Shown here piece after piece: positions 28,115 to 37,803 of a stretch of 64,000 nt of DNA; positions within the stretch are counted from its first letter, which is position 1, and every line of letters starts with the position of its first letter. The DNA comes from Aporhodopirellula aestuarii. GTDB taxonomy: Bacteria; Planctomycetota; Planctomycetia; Pirellulales; Pirellulaceae. The stretch is taken from NCBI RefSeq assembly GCF_023701485.1, contig NZ_JAMQBK010000039.1, forward strand, positions 312,476-376,475, given 5' to 3'. Under the pieces are notes generated by a model, which worked only from the letters and a program-made list of their open reading frames with translations, was not told where the DNA came from and searched no databases. The translations under genes and the position numbers were made by a program.

Positions 28115-28151
28115 CGGGAGGTGTCGCCGCGAGCCTCCCGATCCGTTTTGT
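28115..28151 (+). terminator. Terminator candidate after the Tat-exported protein gene
   Basis: CGGGAGG at 28115-28121 pairs with CCTCCCG at 28134-28140, and the loop contains a further partial pairing (TCG/CGA). It is followed by ATCCGTTTTG. It lies 20 bases after the stop codon at 28095. Confidence 0.55.
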
Positions 28152-28227
28152 CAGGCTATGCGTCTCATACGAATGTGTCCTCGCTTCCGGTCGACAACTC
28201 ACTCGAACGCTATTCTTGACGAAACCC

Positions 28228-29271
28228 ATGCAAATATCTGGCAACGAATGTCCAAATCGTCTTCGATTTGGACGCCTCATCCGCGTGAAGACACTCACCC
28301 TCACGCTGGCGATCGGTCTGACCTCGATACTCTCGAATTCCACCGTCACCGCCCAAGAGGCCCGCGCGGATGCGTCGAGTCAGGTGCAGACGCAGTTTGC
28401 CCCCGGTGTGGTCACCGTCATCCCACCAGCTCCGGATCCGAAGGAGACCTTCGACGGACCTCTGACGCTGCAGTCCATGATTGACGCCCACCCTGAGATT
28501 CAGTGGGAAAACACTGGGAATCACGAGGGTGGCAAGCCGCATTTTGATCCCCGCAGCCGCACGCTGCAGGAAATGCTCAAACAGGTGATCCTCCGCCGAG
28601 AAATCTACAGCTTCGAATTTTCCTTCAAGCCGCTGCGTCAGATTTACCTCGATATCCCACGTCCGGACGGCCGGATGCAGCGAAAACTGGTCCAGTACAT
28701 GGTTTACCGGGTGCGTTACCGCGGTGGAGACATGCGTCCGGCGGCCGATGATCTGAACCAACCCATTTACCGCAGGATTGAATCGGTCAGCTACAACTCA
28801 CGTCGGGTGTTCCCGATGATGGTGCTCGAAGACCACGAATCGGGGAAACAGTTTGTCGATCGGATTTTGCCGACGGCGGTCGATCGGATCGCGATTCGCG
28901 AGCAAATCACGGCTCCGCTGTATAACAACGTCGAAATCTCACGGGTGAAAATCCCGCGAACCAAAGACGAGGACGCGCCGGGTGTTTGGGGCGTGGCCAC
29001 TTGGGTCGATGTCGATCCGCGGCTGGATTTCTTTTCCGTCAATGTTTTCGGTCTGACCAACGCCTTTGAACAGGACGGGGAGGGTGTCGACGCCCCCTAT
29101 CGGCGAAAGGCTCTGATGCTGAATTTCTACCGTCCGGGCGATTCGATGGACCAAATTTCCGACCGCGTGCGGTTTGGGGTCCCCGCCTATGAGAACGAAG
29201 AGGACCAATCCTACGTGCTGAAAAAATATGGTCTCGATAAACGGCTTGATTACCGGTGGGTGTTCCGGTAA
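28228..29271 (+). CDS. Secreted planctomycete protein of unknown function
   Basis: A 347-residue protein if begun at the ATG at 28228; a GTG at 28285 would give a tighter signal peptide (MKTLTLTLAIGLTSIL, cleaved near TAQE), so the start is open. The mature part has RTLQEMLKQVILRREIYSFEFSFKPLRQIYLD-type segments spread over about 90-140 and a conserved-looking core YMVYRVRYRGGDM, ending RLDYRWVFR. Proteins of this look are frequent hypothetical exports in Pirellulaceae. It shows no catalytic motif. It follows the Tat-exported gene and precedes rpmA, on the same strand. Confidence 0.82.
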   Translation: MQISGNECPNRLRFGRLIRVKTLTLTLAIGLTSILSNSTVTAQEARADASSQVQTQFAPGVVTVIPPAPDPKETFDGPLTLQSMIDAHPEIQWENTGNHEGGKPHFDPRSRTLQEMLKQVILRREIYSFEFSFKPLRQIYLDIPRPDGRMQRKLVQYMVYRVRYRGGDMRPAADDLNQPIYRRIESVSYNSRRVFPMMVLEDHESGKQFVDRILPTAVDRIAIREQITAPLYNNVEISRVKIPRTKDEDAPGVWGVATWVDVDPRLDFFSVNVFGLTNAFEQDGEGVDAPYRRKALMLNFYRPGDSMDQISDRVRFGVPAYENEEDQSYVLKKYGLDKRLDYRWVFR

Positions 29272-29382
29272 CTTTCTCCCCTCTCACATCGAACATCTAC
29301 GCGTCGCTCTAGGGTGACGCTTCCCCCATCAACTCAACGACCGGCCATGGTGCCGGTTTCGAGATTAGCAAGCGAAGAGACA

Positions 29383-29628
29383 ATGGCACACAAAAAGGGT
29401 CAGGGCAGTAGCCGCAACGGTCGCGACAGCAACGCACAACGTCGTGGAGTGAAGCGTTTCGGTGGCGAAGCGGTTCAACCAGGTAGCATTCTCGTCCGCC
29501 AGGTTGGCACGAAATTCCACCCCGGAAAGGGCGTCGGAATGGGTAATGACTACACGCTGTTCGCACTGGTCGCGGGCAAGGTCCGTTTCGACCGTGAAGG
29601 TCGTCGCATCAACGTCGACGTCGCCTGA
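29383..29628 (+). CDS. rpmA: 50S ribosomal protein L27
   Basis: An 81-residue L27. The N-terminus [16 protein letters not shown] reaches into the peptidyl-transferase centre in other bacteria, and [16 protein letters not shown] with [15 protein letters not shown] is the family core. ATG at 29383 follows GAAGAGA. Its usual upstream partner rplU is not next to it; the upstream neighbour is a secreted unknown and the downstream one a UvrD helicase beginning about ten bases on. Confidence 0.98.
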   Translation: MAHKKGQGSSRNGRDSNAQRRGVKRFGGEAVQPGSILVRQVGTKFHPGKGVGMGNDYTLFALVAGKVRFDREGRRINVDVA

Positions 29629-29638
29629 GCATCTACTA

Positions 29639-31660
29639 TTGAATGGATTCAGCGTTGAGGGGCTCAACCCTCCGCAAGCCGAAGCGGTCCAGACATTGTC
29701 GGGGCCGCTGTTGGTGTTGGCCGGTGCGGGAACCGGAAAAACCCGTGTGGTGACGTTTCGCATTGCGAACCTGATTAAGCACGGCGTCGCGCCGGAGCGG
29801 ATTCTCGCGGTGACGTTCACCAACAAAGCCGCCGGTGAGATGCAGGAACGCGTGGGCGAATTGCTCGGCCACGGCAAAAAACGCCGCCGCAAAGGTGAGC
29901 CTGCTCCACCCAAACCCACGATCAGCACGTTCCACTCCCAGTGTGTCCGCATTCTTCGCGAACACGCCAACGTGCTCGGGTTTCCAAAGAAGTTCACGAT
30001 CTACGATCGCAGCGATCAAGAATCGCTGGCCCGTGCCGTGCTCCGCGAGTTGCGGTTGCCCAACACGGCTTTGAAGCCTTCGGACATGCTGTCGATTATC
30101 GGTTCGTGGAAAAACGAATCGATCACGCCCGACCAAGCCATCGGTCATGCCAGCACCGACAAAGAACACTTTGCCGCCGCCGGATACCGTCGCTATCAGA
30201 ACGCATTGCGGGCACGTGGCGCGATGGACTTCGACGATCTCCTATTGCACACCGAGGTCCTGCTCACCCAGCACGAGGAAGTGCGTGAGGTCGAAGCGGC
30301 AAAGTACGATCACGTTTTGGTGGATGAGTATCAGGACACCAACGGCAGCCAGTACCGGATCACGCAAGCACTGACCAAAGAGCACCGTAACTTTTGCGTC
30401 GTCGGTGACGATGATCAGTCGATCTACGCGTGGCGCGGTGCCGACGTGACCCACATTCTGAGCTTCTCGAAAGACTGGCCGGACGCCAAGATCGTGTGGC
30501 TCGAGGATAACTATCGCTCCACCGGCGCGATCCTCGAAATGGCTAATCGGTTGATCGCGTTTAACACCGAACGGCACGACAAAATCCTCAAGCCCGACCG
30601 TCCGGTGGGCAAACGTCCGCGAATCGTCCAGCATAAAGACGAAACGACGGAAGCCGAGGTTGTCGTGCGTGAGATCCGGCACCTGATCGACAACGTCCAT
30701 GTCCAACCCCGCGACATCGCGATTCTGTTCCGCACCAACGAGCAACCGCGGTTGTTCGAAACCGAACTTCGCAAAGCAGATGTGCCCTACGTGATGCTCG
30801 GTAGCCAATCGTTTTTTGATCGCCGTGAAGTTCGAGACTTGATCGCGTACTTAAAGTGGATCGATCAGCCGGACGATGAGATCTCGTTGCTGCGAGTGAT
30901 CAACACGCCCGCGCGAGGGCTGAGCAACAAGACCACGAAGCTGTTGATCGAACGCGCCGTCCAGCGCGGCGTTCCGATTTGGCAGGTGATGCAAAACAAC
31001 GCCGCCACGGAAGACTTACCGCCGGCAGCAAAACGCGGCATTGAACAACTCCGTCAGCTTTGTGCTGACGTCCAATCGCGAGCCGAGAATGACTCACTCG
31101 TCGATGCGATGGAAACGTTGATGCAGCGAACCGGCTACGCGGACGAGATCACAAAGTTGTACGATCAACCCGATGAACGCGAAGCTCGGATGGCCTCGAT
31201 TGGTGAATTCACCAACGCGATTGCCGCCTACCAAGACAAGAGTGAAAAGCCAGAACTGTCCGGTTTCCTGAGCGATATCGCTTTGTCGGGACGTGAGATG
31301 GGCAGCGAGAAGGATAAGCTCGCGATGAAGAACGCCGTGTGGCTGTTAACGATGCACGCGGCCAAGGGTCTCGAATTTCCGGTCGTTTACATGGTCGGGA
31401 TGGAAGACGGTTTTCTGCCACACAGCCGCAGCGTCAAGAGTGGGCGCGAGGAAGACATCGCCGAAGAGCGGCGGTTGTGCTACGTCGGGATCACGCGTGC
31501 CCAGGAAACGTTGACGATGTCGCTGGCGTTGACCCGTCGCAAATGGGGTAAGCCGCGTCCGACTCAGCCGAGCCGTTTCCTTTACGAGATCACCGGCAAA
31601 GCCGACAATCCGAATAAGTATCGGAAGCAAGGCGTGCGAGGCGCCCGTGTTCAACGCTGA
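29639..31660 (+). CDS. UvrD/PcrA-type superfamily 1A DNA helicase
   Basis: A 673-residue helicase if begun at the TTG at 29639, ten bases after rpmA; the family N-terminal motif LNPPQAEAVQ follows within ten residues, so this start fits best though no Shine-Dalgarno is seen. Walker A is AGAGTGKTR, motif II DEYQDTN, motif III GDDDQSIYAWRGAD, and motifs V/VI are MHAAKGLEFPVVY and CYVGITRAQE. Such enzymes unwind 3'-5' in excision repair and replication-fork rescue. The usual C-terminal 80-residue extension is short (ends RKQGVRGARVQR). Confidence 0.94.
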   Translation: MNGFSVEGLNPPQAEAVQTLSGPLLVLAGAGTGKTRVVTFRIANLIKHGVAPERILAVTFTNKAAGEMQERVGELLGHGKKRRRKGEPAPPKPTISTFHSQCVRILREHANVLGFPKKFTIYDRSDQESLARAVLRELRLPNTALKPSDMLSIIGSWKNESITPDQAIGHASTDKEHFAAAGYRRYQNALRARGAMDFDDLLLHTEVLLTQHEEVREVEAAKYDHVLVDEYQDTNGSQYRITQALTKEHRNFCVVGDDDQSIYAWRGADVTHILSFSKDWPDAKIVWLEDNYRSTGAILEMANRLIAFNTERHDKILKPDRPVGKRPRIVQHKDETTEAEVVVREIRHLIDNVHVQPRDIAILFRTNEQPRLFETELRKADVPYVMLGSQSFFDRREVRDLIAYLKWIDQPDDEISLLRVINTPARGLSNKTTKLLIERAVQRGVPIWQVMQNNAATEDLPPAAKRGIEQLRQLCADVQSRAENDSLVDAMETLMQRTGYADEITKLYDQPDEREARMASIGEFTNAIAAYQDKSEKPELSGFLSDIALSGREMGSEKDKLAMKNAVWLLTMHAAKGLEFPVVYMVGMEDGFLPHSRSVKSGREEDIAEERRLCYVGITRAQETLTMSLALTRRKWGKPRPTQPSRFLYEITGKADNPNKYRKQGVRGARVQR

Positions 31661-31771
31661 ACCAAGCAGCGTGTGGGTGTGTCTCGACATGTGAGATTGA
31701 GTGTTGGCACCGGGGCCGATGCGAGACAGTTGGATTGGCAGTGTTGGTAACCAGGGCGAGGGAGTTTCCAA

Positions 31772-34700
31772 TTGGTCACAAAAACAAAGACGGGCGGGCG
31801 CGGGCGTCGTGCGAAAACCCGATCGCAGTGTCAACGAATCTTCTGCGGTTGGGACACGCCGTTGTTGCAAGTCGCAACGAAGTGGTTGATTGAAAACGCT
31901 GGGCAATGCGATTCGACGAATCGTGACGCTGAAGCGATGCCGCTACTCGCCGATCAGCTCGATGCGGACGACGAAGCCGGCGACGCGGATGCTGTTGAAA
32001 TGCCGGCGGGTGACGCGTCGGCACTGATGATCGATCTGAGCTCGCTCGACGTTGTTTTGCCATCGAGTCGGGCCGTTACGCGGTTGCAAGAAAAGCTGCG
32101 GATGGCCGCCCAAGCCGCCGGGGCTGCATATCGTCCGCCACGGTTTTATCTCGTCGGTCGGCTGCCGAGTTTGTTGTATCGTCGGCCCGCCGAATGGGCG
32201 TCAGATTTTGAACAGACGCTCGCGTGGGCTCGTGTCTTGGCCGCTTCCGAACCGGCGAGTTTGCAAACGCTCGTTCCCCGCCTTCCCGAGGCTGACGCGA
32301 CCACGGGTTGGCTCGATCTGGCGACGACCGCGCGGAGGTTGTGGACCAAGACGTCGGCGGAGAATTGGACGTTTTCCGATGTGGCGGGCAAAGTCGAAAA
32401 CCATTCTGAGCGACGACGCTGGGAGTTTTTGTTACAGGTTCACCACGATTATTTGGCCGAACTCAAGGCCGCCGAACGCTGCGATCCGAACGCCGCGGCG
32501 CTCGACGCAATCGCTGACAAACGCTGCCGCGCATTACGCCCTCTCGTCCTCATCGGCGCCTCGGATCTGCCCGAGATGGTCAAGGTGATGCTGTCGCAAA
32601 TCGAAACGCCCGTCACGTCACTCGTGGCCGCGCCCGATGAGATGGCAAATCATTTCGATTCGCTGGGATGTCTCGTTCCCGAGAAATGGAAAGACCACGT
32701 CCTGCCCGTCCGTGATGACCAATTGATTCCCGCCGCGGGCATCGAAGATCAGTCTCACTGTGTCAGCGAAGTGTTGGCTGAGTTCGGTGAAACTTATAGC
32801 GTCGATGCGATCACGATCGGGGTGACGGATGAATCGCAAATCGAACCGATCGAGAATCAGTGCCGCTTGTTAAAAGTGGACACATATCGACATCTCGGAT
32901 GGACCGTATCGGAAACATCGGTCGGTCGACTGATCGACTTGATCGTCACCTATCGACAGCGGCGTACGTGGCGATCCCTCGCGGCCTTGGTCAGGCATGC
33001 GGCGGTTTACGCGATGATCGAGGATTATTTCCGTGCCGCCGCTAGCGAAGACGATTCGAAGAAATCGAAGCCGAATTGGTTGACGACGTTGGACCAGTTG
33101 ATGTCCGAAGCGTTTCCCCGCAGCGTCGATCAGCCGCTGCCGACGGTGAGGTTTGAATCTAAGCTCGCCGGCGAAATTCGAGATTGCGTCGAAGAGTGGC
33201 TCACGCCGTTAAGCCAGAAACGCCAAACGATCCGCAAATGGAGCAAGGTTCTTGCGGAGATGCTGACGCGTGTTTTTCCTCAGGCCGACGAGCAGGACGC
33301 CAAGGGCACGTGCGGCGAGCCCAGTCGCACGTCCAAAGCGATCGAAGCGGCGTGTCAAACTCTGCATGGTTTTGAGGAACTCAGCGTGCCTCTCGATACA
33401 CCCGTCGATTCGATCACCGCGATCGAGTTGTTATCCGCACGCATCGCCGAGATCAATTTGCCCGATACGCCGGCGCCCGACAAAATTGAAATCCTCGGTT
33501 GGCTCGACTTGGTGCTCGATGACGCACCCGCGCTCGTATTGTGCGGGCTGAATCATCCGTTCGTGCCCGAAGCGTCATCGGGTGATCCGTTTTTGCCGTC
33601 GTCGTTGCAGAAGTCGCTCAATCAGCGGATCAATGATCGTCGGTACGCCCGCGACGTTCATGCGATGCAGCAGATGCTATGTGGTCGCGAACAAACCCGC
33701 TTTCTCGTCGGCACGCATTCCGCAGACGGTTCTCCGACACCGCCCAGTCGCTTGTTGGCGGCGGCGACGGCGGACGATGCAGCCCGTCGTGTGTGTGGAT
33801 TACTGACCGGGCATCGCCCGTCCGTACAAGTCGTTCTTGATTCGAGTTCGGTTGCTAGCCTTGATCAAAGTAAGACCGAACGCATGGATTATTTTCGTCC
33901 TCCACCGCCGCAGCCCGGTCGGACGATCGAGACTTTGAGTGTTACCGCGTTCTCGGCGTATCTGGCGTGCCCATATCGGTTCTATCTCCGGTACGTGCTC
34001 CGGTTGCGGCCGCTCGACGATTCGGCGCTCGAACTCGCGGCCAATCAGTTTGGCGATTTGGTGCACGGTGCACTTGAATACTTTGGCGAAAGCGACGCCA
34101 AAGACGAGTCCGATCCGACCGTGATTGAAGCGGAGTTGATCGAGCAATTGCATCGCTTCGCCGAAGAACGTTATGGAACCAACACGGCATCGACGGTTGC
34201 TTTGCAGGTGCGTCAAGCGGAACGACGATTGAAGACGGTGGCGTTGCGCCAGGCCGAAAGGATTGCTCAAGGTTGGCGGATTCACGCGGTGGAGGCATCC
34301 GTCGACGAACTTGACATCGACCGGAAAACAAGAAAGCCGAAGAAACCCACCGGCATTCTGCTCGATGGCCAATTCACCGGACTCCGTGGCCGGTTTGATC
34401 GCATCGACTTCCACCCCGAAACGAATCGATGGGCGATCCTCGATTACAAAACGCACGGGCATCTTCCTGAAAAGAAACATCTCAAAAAGCTGCCTGATGG
34501 TTCGACGACGTGGGTCGATTTGCAACTCCCGTTGTACCGACGTTTTATCCCCGATCTCGGGATTCCCGCGGATCCCGTTGATGTGGAGTTGGGATATTTC
34601 AACGTGGCCGAGAAAGATGCTGAAACGAAGGTCAATGTGGCGACGTTCACCGAAGCCCAGTTCGCTCAAGCGGATGAACTGATTCATCACTGTGTGCGGC

Positions 34701-34837
34701 AGATCCGCAATTGTCATTTCGAACCCAACGAAGCCGGCGTTGAATACGACGACTATGAAATGATGTTCAACGAAGCCACCACGACGATCGCGGTCGACGA
34801 CGAAGATGAGTTCAGCGGTAACGAGGTGACACGATGA
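31772..34837 (+). CDS. AddB-like PD-(D/E)XK nuclease of a helicase-nuclease complex
   Basis: A 1021-residue protein. The TTG at 31772 is supported by GGAG seven bases upstream. The first 650 residues are an AddB-type inactive-helicase-like region with weak similarity. A C-terminal RecB-family nuclease domain starts at SVTAFSAYLACPYRFYL and has Asp876 in GRFDRID, the D891-Y-K893 catalytic pair and the QLPLY motif. The three Cys that in AddB proteins bind an iron-sulphur cluster after the nuclease core are missing (the place reads GVEYDDYEMMF), although the earlier Cys in ACPYRF is kept. The gene overlaps the next by four bases, the AddA-like helicase, so the two should form a double-strand-break resection complex. 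Confidence 0.87.
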   Translation: MVTKTKTGGRGRRAKTRSQCQRIFCGWDTPLLQVATKWLIENAGQCDSTNRDAEAMPLLADQLDADDEAGDADAVEMPAGDASALMIDLSSLDVVLPSSRAVTRLQEKLRMAAQAAGAAYRPPRFYLVGRLPSLLYRRPAEWASDFEQTLAWARVLAASEPASLQTLVPRLPEADATTGWLDLATTARRLWTKTSAENWTFSDVAGKVENHSERRRWEFLLQVHHDYLAELKAAERCDPNAAALDAIADKRCRALRPLVLIGASDLPEMVKVMLSQIETPVTSLVAAPDEMANHFDSLGCLVPEKWKDHVLPVRDDQLIPAAGIEDQSHCVSEVLAEFGETYSVDAITIGVTDESQIEPIENQCRLLKVDTYRHLGWTVSETSVGRLIDLIVTYRQRRTWRSLAALVRHAAVYAMIEDYFRAAASEDDSKKSKPNWLTTLDQLMSEAFPRSVDQPLPTVRFESKLAGEIRDCVEEWLTPLSQKRQTIRKWSKVLAEMLTRVFPQADEQDAKGTCGEPSRTSKAIEAACQTLHGFEELSVPLDTPVDSITAIELLSARIAEINLPDTPAPDKIEILGWLDLVLDDAPALVLCGLNHPFVPEASSGDPFLPSSLQKSLNQRINDRRYARDVHAMQQMLCGREQTRFLVGTHSADGSPTPPSRLLAAATADDAARRVCGLLTGHRPSVQVVLDSSSVASLDQSKTERMDYFRPPPPQPGRTIETLSVTAFSAYLACPYRFYLRYVLRLRPLDDSALELAANQFGDLVHGALEYFGESDAKDESDPTVIEAELIEQLHRFAEERYGTNTASTVALQVRQAERRLKTVALRQAERIAQGWRIHAVEASVDELDIDRKTRKPKKPTGILLDGQFTGLRGRFDRIDFHPETNRWAILDYKTHGHLPEKKHLKKLPDGSTTWVDLQLPLYRRFIPDLGIPADPVDVELGYFNVAEKDAETKVNVATFTEAQFAQADELIHHCVRQIRNCHFEPNEAGVEYDDYEMMFNEATTTIAVDDEDEFSGNEVTR

Positions 34838-37662
34838 GCGGACGGAAAGCAGCTGTGGCGAAAACGGAGAACGTGGAGTTCGTGTTCGTCGATGACGATG
34901 CCAACGATGCGTTTGATGAGTTGTTGCTCGAACGGGAAATGTTGTCGCCAGAACTGTTGCGTAGCGCGTTCGAGCCGACGCTCGTGCGTGCTTCGGCGGG
35001 TACGGGCAAAACCTATCAGTTGACTGCGAGGTTGTTGAAAATCTTGTTGACCGGTGCGCCGCCGGAATCGGTGCTGGCTACGACGTTTACGCGCAAGGCG
35101 GCAGGCGAAATTCTCACGCGTGTGCTCGTCACGCTCGGCACGGCGGCGGATCCGGAAAACCCCAAGGCTCTCGATGCGCTCCGGCAACAGGTCGGATTGC
35201 CTGGATTGCCGCGCCGCGTTTGTGGCGATTTGTTTCATCGTTTGTTGCGGAACATCCACCGTCTTCGCATTTGCACGCTCGACAGTCTGTTTTCGCAACT
35301 CGCCCGCGCGTTGCCGTTTGAGTTAGAGCTGCCGCCGGGGTGGCGACTCACCGACGAAGTCGAAGAGGTTTGGCTTCGCCAACTCGCCGTCGGCAACATG
35401 ATCGATTCGCTGCATTCGTCTGAGATCGAGTCGCTGATCTCGATGCTCGGCCGTGGTGACGTGAAACGCAATATCGCTCGCGAGTTGATTCAGGTTGTCG
35501 AGACGACGTATGCGATGTCGCGGCAGGCCGGCGTCGAAGCCTGGGATCAGATCACGGTGCCTAGCCGGCCGGAGTCGCCGCGCATCACCGCAGCGTCGGG
35601 TTCGTTTCGGATGGCTGAAATCAAACAGAAATCCTTGCGAGAGCTGCTCGAGAAGATGGCCGATCACCTCGACGCTCGCGACTTCGGTCCGCTCGTCGAG
35701 CAAACGCTTCTCAAGAATATTCACAAATCACGCGTGGCCGATGAAGAGGTCAAATACGGACGCAGCAAGTTTCCACCCGAATTGGATAGCGATTTCGACG
35801 TTCTGTATCAGTCCGTTCAGTGTGAATCGCTGTCGTTGTTGAGAAGCCAAAACCAGGCCACTGGCAGTGTGGCGGTCTACTACGACGGGGCAATCAACGA
35901 AGTCAAGCAAGCTCAGCGTGCGTTCGCGTTTGATGACATTTCGGTTCGGTTGGCGAGTGTCTTCCGCAACCTCGATGCGGCGACGATTCAGAACCGTCTT
36001 GATTCCAAAATCGACCATCTGTTGCTCGATGAGTTTCAGGACACGGCTCCGGTGCAGTGGCAGGTACTCAAGGTTCTCGCCCAATCGGTTGTTTCCACAC
36101 CTGAGCCGCAGGGCGACGGGGCCGAAAACGGTGCTGCCAATGTGCGGGCGGTTGATCCTCGACGAAGCCAATCGTTTTTTTGTGTGGGGGATACCAAACA
36201 AGCGATTTACGGTTGGCGGGGTGGCGTGGCGGAAATCTTCGACGCCGTTGATCGGCAGGTCGAAGGGATCGTCAGTCGGTCGCAGGACGAGAGTTTCCGA
36301 AGTTCTCACGTTGTTCTCGACGGCGTCACGTTAGCGTTTCAAAACTTAACGCGGCATCCCTTAGCGGAGCCGCCCGAGTTCAACGACCCGTCGGATAAGT
36401 CCGTCTACGAGTCGATCGCTCTGCAGAGGTTTGCCAAAAAGTTCCCGACGCACACGGCAGCGAAGAAACTGCCGGGTTTCGTTCGTTTTGCCACCGGTCC
36501 ACTCGTTCCGCCCAAGGTGGATCCCGAAAACCCGGATGCGAAGCCGGTCAAACCGACGGCCAAAGAAATCACCGCTGCGCTGATGGACGAGACCGCGACG
36601 CAGATTCAAACCTTGCATCAATCGGCACCTCATTTGACGATCGGTGTGTTGACGCGGACCAATGCGACGGTGGCGATGTTGATCGATCGATTGGAGACGC
36701 TTGGAGTGGACGTCAGTGCTGAGGGGGGCAATCCGTTGACGGATTCCGTACCCGTGCGATGGGTGATGTCGGCGTTGATGATGGTCGAGCATCCGGGCGA
36801 CGGCCGTTGGCGCTTTCATATCGCCCATTCCCCGTTGGCTGACCATCTCCCTCTCGCCGATTCGGATCCGGTCGACGCGGCGGCGAACCTTTTGCGAGAA
36901 ATGATCGACGACCGTGGGCTCGCCGAGACGGTGATTTTTCTCAGCGAGTCACTGCGTCCTGCCTGCGATGCACGCGATGGAATCCGACTGCATCAACTCG
37001 TCGAATTGGCCACCTTGTATCGAGAAACCGCACGGTCGCGTTTGAGAGATTTTGTCGATCTGGTGAATGTGAAACGGGTCCAGCGTCCGCGGGCCGCGGC
37101 GGTGCGAGTGATGACGGTTCACCAATCCAAGGGGCTCGAATTCGATGCAGTCTTTTTGCCAGAGATTCACAAAGAGCTGATCGGGCAGCCGCCTCAGTGC
37201 ATCGCCGATTTGCCGGATCTCGGCCAACCACCGGCGGGGATGAGTCGCAGCGTCAGCGAAAAACAATGGCATTATTTGCCGGAGCGTTGGCAGCGGACGT
37301 TTGGCTCCAATGTGACGGCGCGGATGACCGAAGCGTTGTGTTTGCTGTACGTGGCGATGACTCGTTCCCGCCAAGGTCTGTATATCCTGACCCCGCCGAG
37401 TAGCAAGCGAGACTTCAACAACAAGAACGCCGCTTCGCTGTTGTTTCATGCGTGGAATGTCGCGTCCGGAGAAGATGTCGCCGACCCTACGGCTGGGAAC
37501 GCGGTTCTGTATGAGTCGGGCGACCCGCGGTGGTGGAGCAACGGTGAGGATGCAGGTGAGACTGTCGTCGAGAACACCGAAGAGGCGGCGGAAGTGCCGC
37601 AGCGGGTGCTCCGGTTCCGGCCGATCAGCGGTACACCGCGGCGCAGCGCCGTGGCCGTCTGA
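34834..37662 (+). CDS. AddA/RecB-like UvrD-family helicase without nuclease domain
   Basis: A 942-residue helicase, translationally coupled to the AddB-like gene by an ATGA overlap. Walker A is RASAGTGKT (52-60), motif II LLLDEFQDTAP, motif III VGDTKQAIYGWRGG, motif V VMTVHQSKGLEFDAVFLPE, motif VI LLYVAMTRSRQGLYIL. Classical AddA and RecB carry another 200-250 residues of nuclease domain after motif VI; here the protein ends about 95 residues on in an acidic, low-complexity tail with no catalytic motif. The complex would thus have a single nuclease active site, in the AddB-like partner. Confidence 0.9.
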   Translation: MSGRKAAVAKTENVEFVFVDDDANDAFDELLLEREMLSPELLRSAFEPTLVRASAGTGKTYQLTARLLKILLTGAPPESVLATTFTRKAAGEILTRVLVTLGTAADPENPKALDALRQQVGLPGLPRRVCGDLFHRLLRNIHRLRICTLDSLFSQLARALPFELELPPGWRLTDEVEEVWLRQLAVGNMIDSLHSSEIESLISMLGRGDVKRNIARELIQVVETTYAMSRQAGVEAWDQITVPSRPESPRITAASGSFRMAEIKQKSLRELLEKMADHLDARDFGPLVEQTLLKNIHKSRVADEEVKYGRSKFPPELDSDFDVLYQSVQCESLSLLRSQNQATGSVAVYYDGAINEVKQAQRAFAFDDISVRLASVFRNLDAATIQNRLDSKIDHLLLDEFQDTAPVQWQVLKVLAQSVVSTPEPQGDGAENGAANVRAVDPRRSQSFFCVGDTKQAIYGWRGGVAEIFDAVDRQVEGIVSRSQDESFRSSHVVLDGVTLAFQNLTRHPLAEPPEFNDPSDKSVYESIALQRFAKKFPTHTAAKKLPGFVRFATGPLVPPKVDPENPDAKPVKPTAKEITAALMDETATQIQTLHQSAPHLTIGVLTRTNATVAMLIDRLETLGVDVSAEGGNPLTDSVPVRWVMSALMMVEHPGDGRWRFHIAHSPLADHLPLADSDPVDAAANLLREMIDDRGLAETVIFLSESLRPACDARDGIRLHQLVELATLYRETARSRLRDFVDLVNVKRVQRPRAAAVRVMTVHQSKGLEFDAVFLPEIHKELIGQPPQCIADLPDLGQPPAGMSRSVSEKQWHYLPERWQRTFGSNVTARMTEALCLLYVAMTRSRQGLYILTPPSSKRDFNNKNAASLLFHAWNVASGEDVADPTAGNAVLYESGDPRWWSNGEDAGETVVENTEEAAEVPQRVLRFRPISGTPRRSAVAV

Positions 37663-37803
37663 GCAGTGTGGCAGCCAACGCTCGCGAAACGGCGTAGCGG
37701 CCGGTGGGCGTCGGAACCGGCGTGATGATTGAGATCGAGTCCGCCTTCGGAATCCGTCCCGGCCCCCTGTAGCGTCCGTTGTGAGACGGTTAATCTTTGA
37801 CGC

